A DNA stretch of 64,000 nt from Setophaga petechia. Its lineage: Eukaryota; Chordata; Aves; Passeriformes; Parulidae. The stretch's first letter is position 1, and each line of letters begins with the position of its first letter. A program made the translations under genes and the position numbers. Location: NCBI GenBank assembly GCA_024362935.1, contig JANCRA010000007.1, forward strand, positions 10,356,503-10,420,502. Reading direction: 5' to 3'. The notes beneath the pieces are model-generated. The model saw only the letters and a program-made list of their open reading frames with translations, did no database searches and was not told the DNA's origin. This document shows, piece by piece, positions 12,087 through 51,805 of this stretch.

Positions 12087-12093
12087 ATAAAAA
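12087..12093 (+). promoter_or_regulatory. TATA-like box of the FAM25-like gene
   Basis: ATAAAAA in the context CCATAAAAAGCTGC lies 93 bases upstream of the start codon. The spacing and flanking AAGC resemble the ADIRF promoter. Transcription would start near 12117, giving a 5' UTR of about 60-65 nt; this is inferred. Confidence 0.6.
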
Positions 12094-12179
12094 GCTGCAC
12101 TTTGCCAAACAGTGTAACAGAACCGAACTTAGGGATTCACTCGCCCATCTCATCCAGGGAGGGAGGACTGAGCGCAGCC

Positions 12180-15100
12180 ATGTTCGGCATTGGGAAGAAG
12201 CTCGCTGAAGAGGCTGTGCAACAAGCTGGAAGTGCTGCACAAGTGGCAGGTAAATACAAATTGCTCCTTTCCCTCCTCCCGTGCCTTGGGTGTTAAAAGT
12301 ATTTGATTTGTTCCCGCCCCTGCTGCTGGGAGCAAACCTGCCCCCGGGGCAGGAACTCTATAGATGCTGCCCTCAAGGGTGGGGTCAGCACATCCTGGAA
12401 TCTCCAAGCCCTCTAACACTATAGAAAGTGAAGGTCTGATATTTACTACTGGGTTTCCAACAACTTTTCCTACTCTGGCTGGTAGTGTGTGGGTGCCTAG
12501 ATGATGCACTGATGACAGGACAGCAGAAAGCAGAGAGTGGAGGCAAGGCTGATTATTTAGGGCTTTGCTTCCTAATATGACCAACCATGAGAAATATGAG
12601 TTCTGTAGCAGCACAATGTACCAGCTCTGAGGGCTCTGATCCACTCGGTGCTGCCCAGAGAGGTGCAGTTCAGTGCCCTGGTGTCAGTGCTCCAGCCCTG
12701 CCAGCACTGCAGTAACACAGCCCACCAAGAGCACAAGTGCAGCTGCAGGGGCTCAGGGCATGAGCCAAGTTCACTCCTGCAGAGTTTTGCTAAACTGGCC
12801 CTGAAGTTAAATAACCATTGTTAGTGGAGCTTTAACATGGAGACCTGCACTGCTGAGATTCCTAAAGTGTTTGTGCTTAGTATGTGAGCACTGGAAACTG
12901 TTTCATATTTCTTTATGTGACATTTAGGTAAACTCTTGAAACCAGTTATTTTGCCTGTGACTTCAAATGCTGTAGAAATATTACTTGTGGGCTATGTGCC
13001 CAATGAGGCAAGTAGGAAGCCTGCTACTTATTTACCATGACTTGGTTCATTTTGCTAGGAAGATGAAGGATGAACAATCCCACAGCTACCTTCTTTTCCA
13101 AAGAATTTGGATTTAGTCTTAATTCAGCTATTTTTATGCTGAAGCATGAAAGAAAAACACCAGGATGAGGGCAATTGGAAAGGAGCCATCAATTTTTCAA
13201 CTGCAGATTTCTTTCTGATTTTGCCATAGAGTAGTCCTAGAAATGTGTATTTTGTGGCAGCTTTTTGATGTTCCTAACTTCTTTAACATGGGGGAAACAT
13301 CTCCTGTTTCCTATGCTGGAAAGACAATATGGATGATGTAGAAGGGACATTTGTCATCTTCAGAGGAGCTGAGTACTAATCTCATTCAGCTGATGGAACG
13401 AAGTGTTTAGGAGTCAACAAACTCTAATAGCAAAGTTTATAAATAGTAGCTGCAGTCCTTGCCCCTCTGTCCTAAGCACTTGAAGCTGAACCAGCTGTTT
13501 GGATATCATCTGTCTGAAGCCCTTTGCCTGAGCCCTGCCTGTATCTTCCCAGCAAGTCCTGCACTGCAGCATGGCTCTTGCAGCTGGAGTTGAATTTTGG
13601 AACAACAGAGGGTGGACCCAGGCACCGGCTTGACTTGGGCATTTCTGAGCAATCTGCACATACCTTGATGTCAGGCAGCAAATACACAGCACATGATGCT
13701 GAACTCATCATGCCACTCTTAGTAGTGCACTGACTGGAAGGATTCAAGAGGTACCCTCTAAACCCCCATTTAAATAAAAATGAAGGGGGATTAATGCCAG
13801 ATTTCAAGTAAAAAAAGACTATCTGGTGGCTTTGCAACTATTCATTACCTTGTGCACGTGCCCCAAAGGCACAGTCCCATGAGCCGGTGCCAAGTACAGA
13901 GTGGCACAACTGAGATTTGCACGTATCTAAAATTAGCACCTACCCCATGGGTCCTGAAGGGAGTTACAAGCTTGGCTCTGACCTAAGACTGCCACGGGAA
14001 GCATCTGTCTTAGCTGCACCTTATGAGCAGTGAACATCATTCACATTAGGAAACTGCAGCAAAAGATGGCATGTAATGATAATTAGCATGTCTTTTGAGC
14101 AGTAGGAAATGTCCTACAAGCTCCAGGTGAAATAGGTCACTGGTTTTACAAGATATTTAATAGAACCACTGTTGAAGAAACATTCAGTGCAAGCCTGGAG
14201 ACCTTTGAAGTTTTAGACACTCCCAGTCTACTTAAACATCTCTCCTCACCTCAGCATTTCTCCCTCCTGCCACTTCCATGAGGAATGTCTTGCTCAGTCA
14301 GCCACCCCTCAGTATCTGTTGTGCAGAAGATATCTATGGTGTTTTCTAAAAAGTAGTAATTGGAGCCAGGGGTAATAAAATGAATACAGGTCCAATGCAA
14401 GGCCATTTGTCCCAAACTTCTGACTCTTGTAACAAGACTTCCCTGATCAGCTTTTGGAAGCTGATCATCCAAGTATTTACCACTATTTTCTAGGCTGCAG
14501 GCCTTTAAGACAGCACCTTCTCTTGCTCTTCATTTTTCAGTATGTCTCTTCTACTGAACTTTTCCATGCCTTTAAAAATACTCTGGCCTCTTACAGAATA
14601 CATCTTCTTTAGGTGCAAGAGGAAGTATTAGACTAATCATTTTTGATGTGCTACTCATACAGCATGCCAGTTCAGAGAGTGAGCACCAGTTTATGCAGCT
14701 GGTAAAAGAATCTTTACCAATCAAACTGCTCTCAGCAGATCCTAGCCAGGCTAAATAAAAGGAAGGTTTCATTGCACCTAATTCTCTACCAGTGTTTGTT
14801 TCTTGGCAGTCTAGGTGCCCCACATTAACATCTGTAATCTTCATCTATCCCAAGATAGATGGATACTGTGGGGAACTGCAACCAGAGTCCTAATAGCACC
14901 TCTACCACTTGATCAGGATGCCCATCCTCATGGAATAATTATTCATCCTCTAGCCCTGAAACATTTAGGGAACCCTTTGAAAATGTGGCTGTTGAAATTA
15001 GGGGAAGGGTAAAGACTGCTTAATTGACGTTTTTTTTTCTCTGAACTGTAGTTGACACCGTGAACCAGACTGTGCAGCAAGCAACAGAACAGGCTAAGGC

Positions 15101-15359
15101 TGCTGGTCAGAAAGGTACAGTAATGATTGTGTTTATTTCAAAATGTCGTGACCCACACAGGGTCCTCAACCCTGCCTTGCTTCTTGTCCCACACCTGGTG
15201 GGAAAAGGGTAGCTATTGCAATGATGCTACAAGTTACCTTTGTTTTTTTCTCTTTTAAAAGCACTCGATGAAGTCTACAAAGTTGCTGAAACTGGTGAAA
15301 AAGCTGTAAAAAATGTAGCAAACCAAGCAACTTCATGGGGCAAAAGCTTTGGACAATAA
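12180..15359 (+). CDS. FAM25A: FAM25-like small protein, 3 coding exons
   Basis: Coding exons are 12180-12249, 15052-15114 and 15262-15359. All junctions are GT-AG, both introns are phase 1, and the spliced frame encodes 76 aa. It begins MFGIGKKLAEEAVQQAG and ends SWGKSFGQ, comparable with human FAM25A, which starts MLGGLGKLAAEGL and ends DKLGQ but is 89 aa long. There is no signal peptide, membrane segment or enzyme motif. From residue 12 the sequence runs in 11-residue blocks (AVDTVNQTVQQ at 23-33, ALDEVYKVAET at 45-55) with Ala, Val or Gly in the first position, as expected for an amphipathic helix. The function of FAM25 proteins is unknown to me. Place in the cluster (after ADIRF, tail to tail with GLUD1) supports the FAM25 name; a second ADIRF-like copy is the alternative. 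Intron 1 (2.8 kb) holds nothing recognisable, and intron 2 is only 147 bases. Confidence 0.83.
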
Positions 15360-15419
15360 AGATCAAAATGTAACACCACTGAAATTTTTGTAAACAAATT
15401 CCTACTACATATACTCTTA

Positions 15420-15425
15420 AATAAA
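15420..15425 (+). promoter_or_regulatory. Poly(A) signal of the FAM25-like gene
   Basis: AATAAA occurs 61 bases after the stop codon, in TTAAATAAAGATAA, giving a very short 3' UTR of about 80 nt. A TTGCATGTATTCC stretch about 25 bases further on fits a downstream element. Confidence 0.75.
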
Positions 15426-15439
15426 GATAATACTTACAC

Positions 15440-17740
15440 TCTGCCTGGCTTGCATGTATTCCTTTGGTTACACATATAAAAACACATTTATGATCACTGG
15501 TCTAGAAAGACTGGATCTCTGATCTAGAGCAGGCAGCTAGAGCTGTGCCAAGCTAATAACGCCAAGATGGTTTTCAGTTTGTTGGTTTTTTTGGGTTTTG
15601 TTGTGGGATAAGTTCTGGCTTAAAGTGGAGAGTATGTAAAGTTAAGCACTTGAGAGCTGGCCTCCCATTTGTCAGGGAGCCTAAGTCCTGATTGTGTGTT
15701 TGGGTACAAGTCTGACAAGAGCTCCAACAGCCCTTTCCAGACGAGGCAAGAACTGCTGCACCTCTCTGACTGTGTTTGTTCTGCTCTCATTGGTAAAATC
15801 ACAGTTAGCTCCTGTGCTGAGGAAGGCTCAAGTGTGTTTGAGGTGTGTGTGACCCTGCACAGCAGCACCTGTGATGCTCAGAGCCAGTGGCAGCAGCAGG
15901 AGGCTGCAGGGCTGCAGCAGAGCCCTTGGCTGCAGCACCTGCTCAGTGCTGGGCTGGGTCACTGGGGCCACTCCTGCAGCTCTGACAGGCACAGTGGGCA
16001 GTGCTGTCCCAGTGCTGTCCCACCATGTCTGCAGGGCTCCTCTTAAACACACACAGGGACAGCAGCTGAAAGAATCAGAACCAGGTAATTCTGAGTAATG
16101 CACTAACAACCAGAAAAAATCCTCAAAAGCCAGGAACACTGTGTTGTGCATATGAACTTAGAATGAGATCTTAGAATCTGATATTACAACCTTCTCAATT
16201 AGTAACAGAATAATTTAGAGGTTACTTACCCAGCATCTTGAAATCACAGTGAGAATTTCTATTGCTTTGACACTTCTTCCTGATGGTGACAGCTGACACC
16301 AATCAAAAAAAGAGGTGAGTTCTTTGCTGGGATTAAAAAAATGATTGTTCTGCTTGCTCTTCTGTATAATAGAAACATTTTGCATTTAGTAGTTTGCAGG
16401 TGGCCTGTGACCCTGAACACTGTGGTGTCATCCTCATGGGATTCACTTGCAGATTCACTTGCTGAGCTGCTGTTCAACACCAACTATGTACCTAAGCAGT
16501 ATTAAGTGCTGAATGAGAGCTTACAAACACCCAGTAAGGATGTGCTTTGCTCTGGGTAGTAGGTGTAGTCCAGAGCAGTTACAAATCTGTGTTCTGATCT
16601 GACTTTGGCTCCCTGCCAAACAGTACAGCAAGTTTCTTAGTAAATGTCTAGTGGCATGTAAGTGAATACAAGCAGTGATAAGGTTATTAGCTGGCAGATA
16701 AGACTTGTGTGCATGTGTATGTTATATGTAAGGAGGGTCCAACACCTAACTCAAGTTACAGTTTTAATTAAAAAAAACCCCAGTATTTATAACATGCATC
16801 CCAGAGAGTGACTGCTTTCTTCAACTGGGTTGAAGCTTGGGCTGGGGAAAGGCTGGAGCTGCTTTGTACCCAAACCTCTGAAATCACATTAACTCATAGA
16901 AACTGTACAAAATGTTGCTGCTTTCTTCTTTCTGTTGCTGTTGCTGGGTGTTGAGAGGTACGTGCACAAAACGTGATAAGGAATATGCGACTCTATTTTG
17001 TTTTTCCTTAACTGTCTGATCACATTGGGAGTGAGGCCAACAATGCTCAGAACTGGTGTGAGATTATTTCAGAGATTATTTCAGAGCAGGCTATCACAAG
17101 AAGTCTGGGGTCACTGATAAGGATTTGGTTCTTGTGTTTGGCTACAAAGGGCAAATCAGCTGACGTGCTCTCAAGTCAGCCTCCAAGCATTTGTCTCCTC
17201 AAGAATCTCAACTCTTTGACTGAAAGTACCTTAAGTTGTTGTAACACCAGTCCTTGGATAGGCTTGGATTCGTGTCTCCAACACTGACTGTTTAACAAGA
17301 GGTCAGTAACTGCTGCAGTCAAACTGCTGAGTAGAGATCCAATGAACCTTAAGGACTTATCTCTGGGTTTAGTAAAATCATGCCAGCTGTTAGGTCTGCT
17401 TTTTTTCCAAGATATCCACAAAAAAGAAGTGGTAAAACACAAGAATAGAGGATGCTGATGTACCAGGGAATACAGGCGTGGTGCAGGCTTTTGGTTTTTT
17501 TCCCTTGCAAGTTGGTAGGAGGTACAAGATATCCCAGCTAACTATCTATGCCAGCTTTCTGTATGCTCCAGTACTGAAAGGGTCCCATTTTTCAAGTCTG
17601 CCTAGCCAAACTAGGGCTGCTTTACTAGCTATAGAAGAAATTAAGCAGGAGAGGAGAACAACAGTAAGAATTTTTCTTTAAATGAATTTGCTGCCAGATA
17701 ATTCAGCACTACTTTTAAGATTAATTCTATTTTTTGTAAT
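15440..17740. other. Convergent spacer between the FAM25-like gene and GLUD1 3' ends
   Basis: No coding exon or known repeat was recognised. A locally GC-rich patch at 15.85-16.05 kb has repeated GCTGCAG and CAGTGCTGTCC words but no CpG enrichment. The two flanking genes end toward each other across this stretch. Confidence 0.55.
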
Positions 17741-17747
17741 ACAACTG

Positions 17748-19574
17748 TTTATTTGTGAGCTTTTAGCCTCCAAGTTTTAGTTACAATTTGTCAGAGCTGA
17801 ACTGTTAAAATCATAATTTTATTTTACTTTATAATGGTTTATGTAAAAATGCACTGAAGAATATGATCCAGGATACAGATCTTGTATTTAGAGATCCATA
17901 CCTTGATCAAAATAATTCTCAAGTTTTAAGGGTTCACGTTTTTTAAATAGTATCAGTGTGTATGTAGATATGCTGCACTTATTTTACCTGCAGTACTTTT
18001 ATAACCCTACATGCCAGCATACATGACTAAGCCACCAATTAAATGCCTCACACAGGTTCACTGCTCCATGCTAACTACTAAATAGTTCTTCACACAAATT
18101 TTAGAGGATAAGCTAAAAAGATCTGAAATTATTTACTAAATATATCCAACTTCAAAATCTTGCTGACAGGCAATTTCAAGAGACCAAGATCTGTATTAGT
18201 GAGCCCCTTCAGATAATTCAGGGACAGGTATCTCAGTAGAGGTCAGGTAATGAACTGACATGTGTGCTGTGAAGAGATGCAGCAGATTGCAGCTACAGAA
18301 AGCTATTGCATGAAATAGAAAACAGTAATACACCAGCATAATTGGTTTGGAAAGGTCAACTTTTTTTTAATAACTGCTCTCTCTCCAGGTTATGTCATGC
18401 AGTTACAAAGTAGTTAGGAAAAAAGCATGAGTTTCTGGGAGGGACTAATTGTCTTTTTAAAAAAAACATTCATATTCATTACATAAATAACATCTGGCAC
18501 TTCAAGGGGACTCCAAGGGACAAAAGCCTTAAACTTCAAAAACTGTGCTTGATCCAATATTTTGTTGAGGTCCATTTTGTTGTACTTTATGTTCAAAACT
18601 TACAAGACCTCCTGATGACAAAAAAAAAAAAAAGGCTGTGTGTGTTAAGACAGTGAATTAAGTTTATAGCAGCATTCTAACTCCTCTGTGGTTTGGCCAA
18701 TGATTTCTGGGTTCAGTTTCACTCTAGTTGTTCACTGAGGCAGTATCTAATTTTCAGAAAGCCTCTGAAAGGAAAAGACTGAAAAAGAATTCCAAAAAAA
18801 CTAGGTATGATTGCTTACCAAATTCAGAATATCCCTTTCTTAAAAAAAAGGAAACAACCTATAGTCAGAGTAGTTATGTGGATACTTGATTAAAAACATA
18901 ACTAGAGTTGCTCAATAGTTTCAGCTTATAAAAATATTAGTCTGTCAGCGCTACAAATGTCATGATGACAGTCAAACTAGCTTGAACAAGCAAGGAAAGG
19001 CAGTCCTGTAACAGTAGCACAGTTAAAGAAAAAATATTGCCTTAAGAGAACCAGGCCTGAAGCTTTACTACAAATAAAAACTAGACTCCTATCAAAGTTA
19101 ATCCCTGCTGGAGGCCCATTCTTCCTTTGACAATGCCACAGCATTGATCATACAAGGCCTTACTGAAAGTGCTGAAGCCAAAATTATATCATTAAACAAA
19201 AGTGCATGAAGTAATAATGAGCTAAGTGCTCATATAGTACAGTATCTGATCTGAAGTCTGAGAAGTGGCTCAGGTGGCAAGACCACTCTTCCATACATAA
19301 AATGTACCATTTTGTTTTGTAGGCGAAACACCCAGAATGGCCCCCACAAGTGCAGATGAACTGTTATCTTCAGATACATACAATTTCCTAATCCATGGAT
19401 TTTTATTGTAAAAAAGACTAGTTTGGAACTGAAACTAATTGAGAATAGAATCCACTATAATGTCAGAAGAAAAGAAAATTTTGTGGTTACATGTAAACTT
19501 GTGATAAGCTTTCTCAAGAAGAGGGTACATTAACAGCAAGGGGTGGGATACAACAAGGAGCGGTCGTGGCCTGT
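17748..19574 (-). other. GLUD1: GLUD1 3' UTR region with candidate poly(A) signals
   Basis: AATAAA on the minus strand occurs at 19407-19402, 17823-17818 and 17753-17748. The first would give a 3' UTR of only about 190 nt and the others about 1.8 kb. I cannot tell from sequence which is used; alternative polyadenylation is possible. No coding sequence is seen here. Confidence 0.5.
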
Positions 19575-47168
<27,594 letters not shown>

Positions 47169-47771
47169 GGCGGCGGCCGCCAGAAGCGAGGATCGGAGCG
47201 GTGCTGCCGCTGTCACAGGAGGGGCCGGGGGCCGGGCACCGCCGCCGCCGCCTTTAAACGCGGGCTGCAGGGGGGGCGGCGCGCCCGCGGGGCGCGGGGG
47301 GCGGGACTTCTCCGCGCCTTCCGAGCGCGCCTGCGCCCCGCGCCCCGCGCCGCCCCCGGCGGGATTCGCGGAGGGGAGGGGGCGCGGCGGGCGGGGCCGG
47401 GCCGCGCCTGTGCAGTGCGCGCCCTCCGCACCGCCCCTTCCCGTTCCTTTTCCGTGAGGCCGGGCCCGCTGCCCGCCCCGCTGGGCGCGCGCCGCTGCCA
47501 GGCGCCCGGGCCGCGGGGCCCTGCGCCGGTTGGCTGCCCTGCTGCCCGCGGAGAGCCCGGGCCGGGCTGGGCTGCCTGCACGTGCCGCCCTCAGCCGCGT
47601 GAAAAACCTGGCCTCTGTTAGCGCGAGTGAGGGTGGGCTCACACACAGCGCTCAGCGCTCCCGGCGAAAGGAGCCTATGGGAGAACCCAGCGCTTCCACG
47701 GGTGTTTAAGTGACTGCCCTGCCGTGAGGGGACAGAGGCTTCGAGTAAAGGTGTTAACATGGCTGCTTTCA

Positions 47772-47822
47772 CAGAACCGTTAGATCACTGAGGTTTGAAA
47801 AGACCTTGAGATTTATCGGCTT
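47772..47822 (-). mobile_element. Probable CR1 LINE fragment, reverse orientation
   Basis: TTAGATCACTGAGGTTTGAA followed by AAGACCTTGAGATTTATCGG resembles the reverse complement of the CR1 3' region (AGGTTGGAAAAGACCT followed by AAGATCATCGAG). Several mismatches indicate an old copy. It sits just outside the GLUD1 CpG island. Confidence 0.6.
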
Positions 47823-50800
47823 TGGCTGCTCTACTGGTTTTCACTTTGCTGGCTCTTGGTCCATTCAAGTCCATTTTTTAAATGGCACCATCTCTTAAGA
47901 ATATTGCTTGAAACTGTGTAAGGTCTGCTTTCAGAGCATGAGAGGTAGTGTGCTGTACTATTGCACTGAATTTATTTTAGAAGACTGAAGTGGTTTTTTC
48001 ATTTTCTGTCGGTTTGGGCTGCTAGTTGGAAAATACATTGGGTATTTTTTTTTTCTTTTTAGGCTTGTGGGAGACCAATGCCCCTAAGCCTGGAATAACC
48101 AGGAAGTTCCTTTATCGCTGTGGGAATCTCTCTAACCACTATGGGCTGTGCTACCAGGCTTGTGGGAAAGTAATTTAACTTTTGTGTGTATTTGTCAGCA
48201 GGGAGATTAGTCACAGATTCTTTAACTCACATAAACTCTTCAGGCAATTGATCCTCTATTTTTATCTTGATTTAATGTTGCTCTCTCTCCTGAGAATCTG
48301 AAGAAGTTCTCTTAAGGACTACTAATAAGGTCCTTAACTTTTGTCTATTTTTTATCTGTAATGAAGATGGTTTATGATTGTAGTCTAGAGAACAAAGATC
48401 CTTGTTTGTGATATGGGGAAAAAAATTGAGAAAGGAGCTGGTTCTCAGGCCAGTTTGGATGTTCACACAGGGCTTCAGAAACAAGCTCACTGATTTGGTT
48501 TTCTGTCCATAGTATAGGTGGTTTATGGAAAACTTCTCTTTTGATGTTAATTTTTAGTTCACAGAACTGCGGTGTTCTCAGTGGTTGTATCAGCTTTGAG
48601 CTGCTACTTGATTTCAGTCACCTGTAGGTTCTCATTAGCTAGAGTTCAATTTCTGTATGAGTTCTTAAATGTCACAAATGCAGAGGAAAGAAGGTGATGG
48701 GAGGTATAGTGGCAATTAGTCCTGATCAGGTAATTATTTCCACCTTGTTCTGTAGGTTGGAATATCATTGCAGGAGCACAGGGGTTAAATGAACAATGTG
48801 ATTAGCCAGTTTGCTCGAGCATTCAAGTAGATGTTGAAGTTAATGTGCTTTGCTCCTGTCCTGCTTTCAGCTATGTTCTCTCTGGTTTAGGAGCACACTC
48901 AGTTATCAGCTGCTTGCAGTGCCAGCCTGTTTGCAGCACACCTTTGTGGATGTATTTGAGGCTAAGCATGGGGCATGGCAATGTGGGAGCCACGTGGCTC
49001 TCTCCAGAGGCTCAGTCACACAGTTGTGTTTGAAGCAATGGCTGTCCCATACCTACCCTCCTTTCTAAACAAGACTGGAACTCGGCAAAATATTTAACAA
49101 GCTGTGTGTTGGATGCTGAGAATAACTAGATCAGCATGTTAGATTTCTTAGTCTTTAAACATAGTAGGAGATAAGATAACTGGGGAGTTTTATTTGGCAT
49201 GGTTTTTTGACTGAAATAATGTGTGCAGTTGAGAGGCAGTTTACCAAACTCAGCAGGTCTGTACCAAATTTCTGTTTGATTCAAGTCCTTTCTGGAGGCA
49301 GGAGTTACAACACTGTCTGTGTCCCCCATTCCAGAATTCTTATGTGCTAAGCACTGAGCAGTTGAGTCAAATCATTTTGCGAGAGGAAATGAAAAATGGC
49401 ATGCTTCAGAATGAGTTCTAGCAGGCATGAAAGTGGTAATTGCAATAGTAAAAGAGGAACTGTATCTTTTTTACTCTCATATACCATGCGGGGTGCCATC
49501 AGAAGATTCACATTTGAGTAGCCTCAGTAAAAACAAAATCGCTGGGTTGGGTGAAAAGATAAAGATTAAAAGATTTTTGTCTTCACAATCAGGAGTTTCA
49601 CAAACTTTATTAATTTCATATGAAGTTTTGGTCTTAGGACTGCATGTGAAGAGAGAGAGAAGTAGAGAAAACTCAATACCTGTGTGGTAGGAACTGTCTG
49701 TATTATTTATGGACTTTGCAGCAAGGTCATTTTCAACTGTGTGTACATGACAGGTATCAGTTTCTATTTAAAATCTGTGAAATATAGCTCAGGGAGACAA
49801 ACAACTTGATTTAATTTCTTGTAAGCTGCTTTAAAAATATCTTATATATAAATTTTAACAGATGATTTTCATTATAGATAAGAACAATACTGAACACTGT
49901 ATTGTGCCTTCCTAAAGCAATCTACTGTTTTAAGGTGTGTATTAGCAATTTCATAGCAGTTGGAGTAATTTTCTGTGTTGGATTTTAAAATTTTATTGAG
50001 AAAAGGGATCTAAGACAAGAATCAAATACTTCCTGCTTTAATCTATTTATTATTTGAAGTACCAGCTGTTTGGGCTAAAACACTCCCAGGGTGTGCTGGT
50101 GCTGAATTCCTCAGAAACTGGAATAGCTATTCCCAGCTCACACCCCAGTCTTGTTACCAGCCGACCAGAGCAGATAAGGAGCAGAGAAACTGCAAATCAG
50201 GGATCCTCCCAGGGCTCTGGATAACTCTGCTCTTGTCTGCCTGAGCCCTTCACATCCAGGGTAACCCTGGGTTTGCCTCCAGTGCAGAGTTTGAGCCTCT
50301 GTTAGATAGCACACTCGGGAGGAACGTTGATCTGTACAGAGGTCCAATTCCTTTCTGTGGTAAACTGTCTTCTGGGAAGACCAATTGCTTTTGAAATGAA
50401 CTGCAGATGGAATTACAGTTGTTTCAGAAACTTCATTTTAGGTTGTGAGCCATACCACATTAAGCACTTGACAGTTTAAGCAAAGTGCCTTTGCTTAAAG
50501 AATTGATTGAGATAAATTCCAAGTAAAAATTGAAGCAAGTTGTTTGCCTTTGAATTGCCAATATGAGCATTAATGTTTCCCTTCCTCATTGCACCAGAAA
50601 CTGCAAAAATAAAAGCCTGTTTTCCTTTTTTTTCCTTGGGCTTTTATGTTATGCTGTTCTGCTTTATGTAGACCTTGGTAGTGTAAATAAATAGGTGAGA
50701 GCTGGGGTTATTTTCTTACCCCAAACTGCTGCAGAAACTCTTCAGCCTCTGCAGAGTCAACAGATCTCTGGACAGTTGCATAATAGTTGCTGGGTGAATG

Positions 50801-51753
50801 GCAGGATATGAATCTGACAGGAATGGTAAGTGTGGTACTGTTCACACACCTCTTGGCTAAAATCCTGTGTGTTTGTGTTAAATAGAGACAATGAAGACAA
50901 GCAGCAAGTGTGCAGGACTTCACAGAATTCTGCATGGGACCTGCCTGCATATTGTGGGAAAATGTACTAAATAGAAATGTAATTATTTTCCAGATCTTTA
51001 ACTTGAGATGTTCTCAAGTTCCTGGGTTTTATTTTCCACCTTCTCAATGGTTTAAAGTAAAAACTTCATGTGTAACTGGTTTTGGCATAGGCTGTGAAAA
51101 TAGAGATGGTAGTTTCTTTATTTGCAAGAGAACGTACCAGCATTCAGTCTTCAGAGTAGTGGGAGGTGATGTTGGTACAGCATTTGTTCTTTCCAAGATG
51201 TATTTTTAATTGAAACAAATATACTACAGATTAAAAGGTCTAAGGAATAATTAATGTGATCTGATCTTAATTTTAATTCCAAATTTGTGAATTAATTGTT
51301 GTACTCCAAGTGCCATATTTCTTGATTATGTTCTTCCCTTTTTATGCCTAGCCAGTGTGTGATGTGACAGGAATGAGCTGGGATGTGTGGAGCAGTTTTC
51401 TGGCTTCACTGTTGCTGGAGGGCTGTCCCTGTAAGATGCTGCCATAGGCAGGACATGAATTAGGTGGATCCCAGAAGATTCCATTAATTTGGGACTGTCT
51501 ATATGAGCACTTTACCAAATGAACACTTGACTAGAAATCTTCATTTCAGTCATCTTGTTTACAACCAATCAGTGCCCAAAGCTTATTGAAAGCCTTTTAC
51601 TGATAGATCAGGTACCAGTACTGAGATCAATTGGTTTAGAGCCTTTCCTCTGTCAATGGCTTCTGCTGTGTTGAGCCACAGCAGATCTGGAGAGAGGACT
51701 TGTAGCTTTTCTTCATTTACTCCTTTTGCCTTGAGAAAAAAGAACCTGAATTT

Positions 51754-51805
51754 GGTGGTTTTCCAGGCAGGATGCAGAAGTTAATTTGCACATGTTGCAT
51801 ATTTG
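51754..51805 (+). repeat. Left arm of a 52-nt inverted repeat
   Basis: The arm starts GGTGGTTTTCCAGGCAGG and ends GTTGCATATTTG. It matches the reverse complement of 54465-54516 at 50 of 52 positions, with 36 consecutive identical bases. Similarity stops on both sides. Confidence 0.92.

Noticed and set aside
47254..47772. 172-codon minus-strand open frame upstream of GLUD1
   Set aside because: Composition is typical of chance frames in CpG islands, and it does not join the GLUD1 frame.
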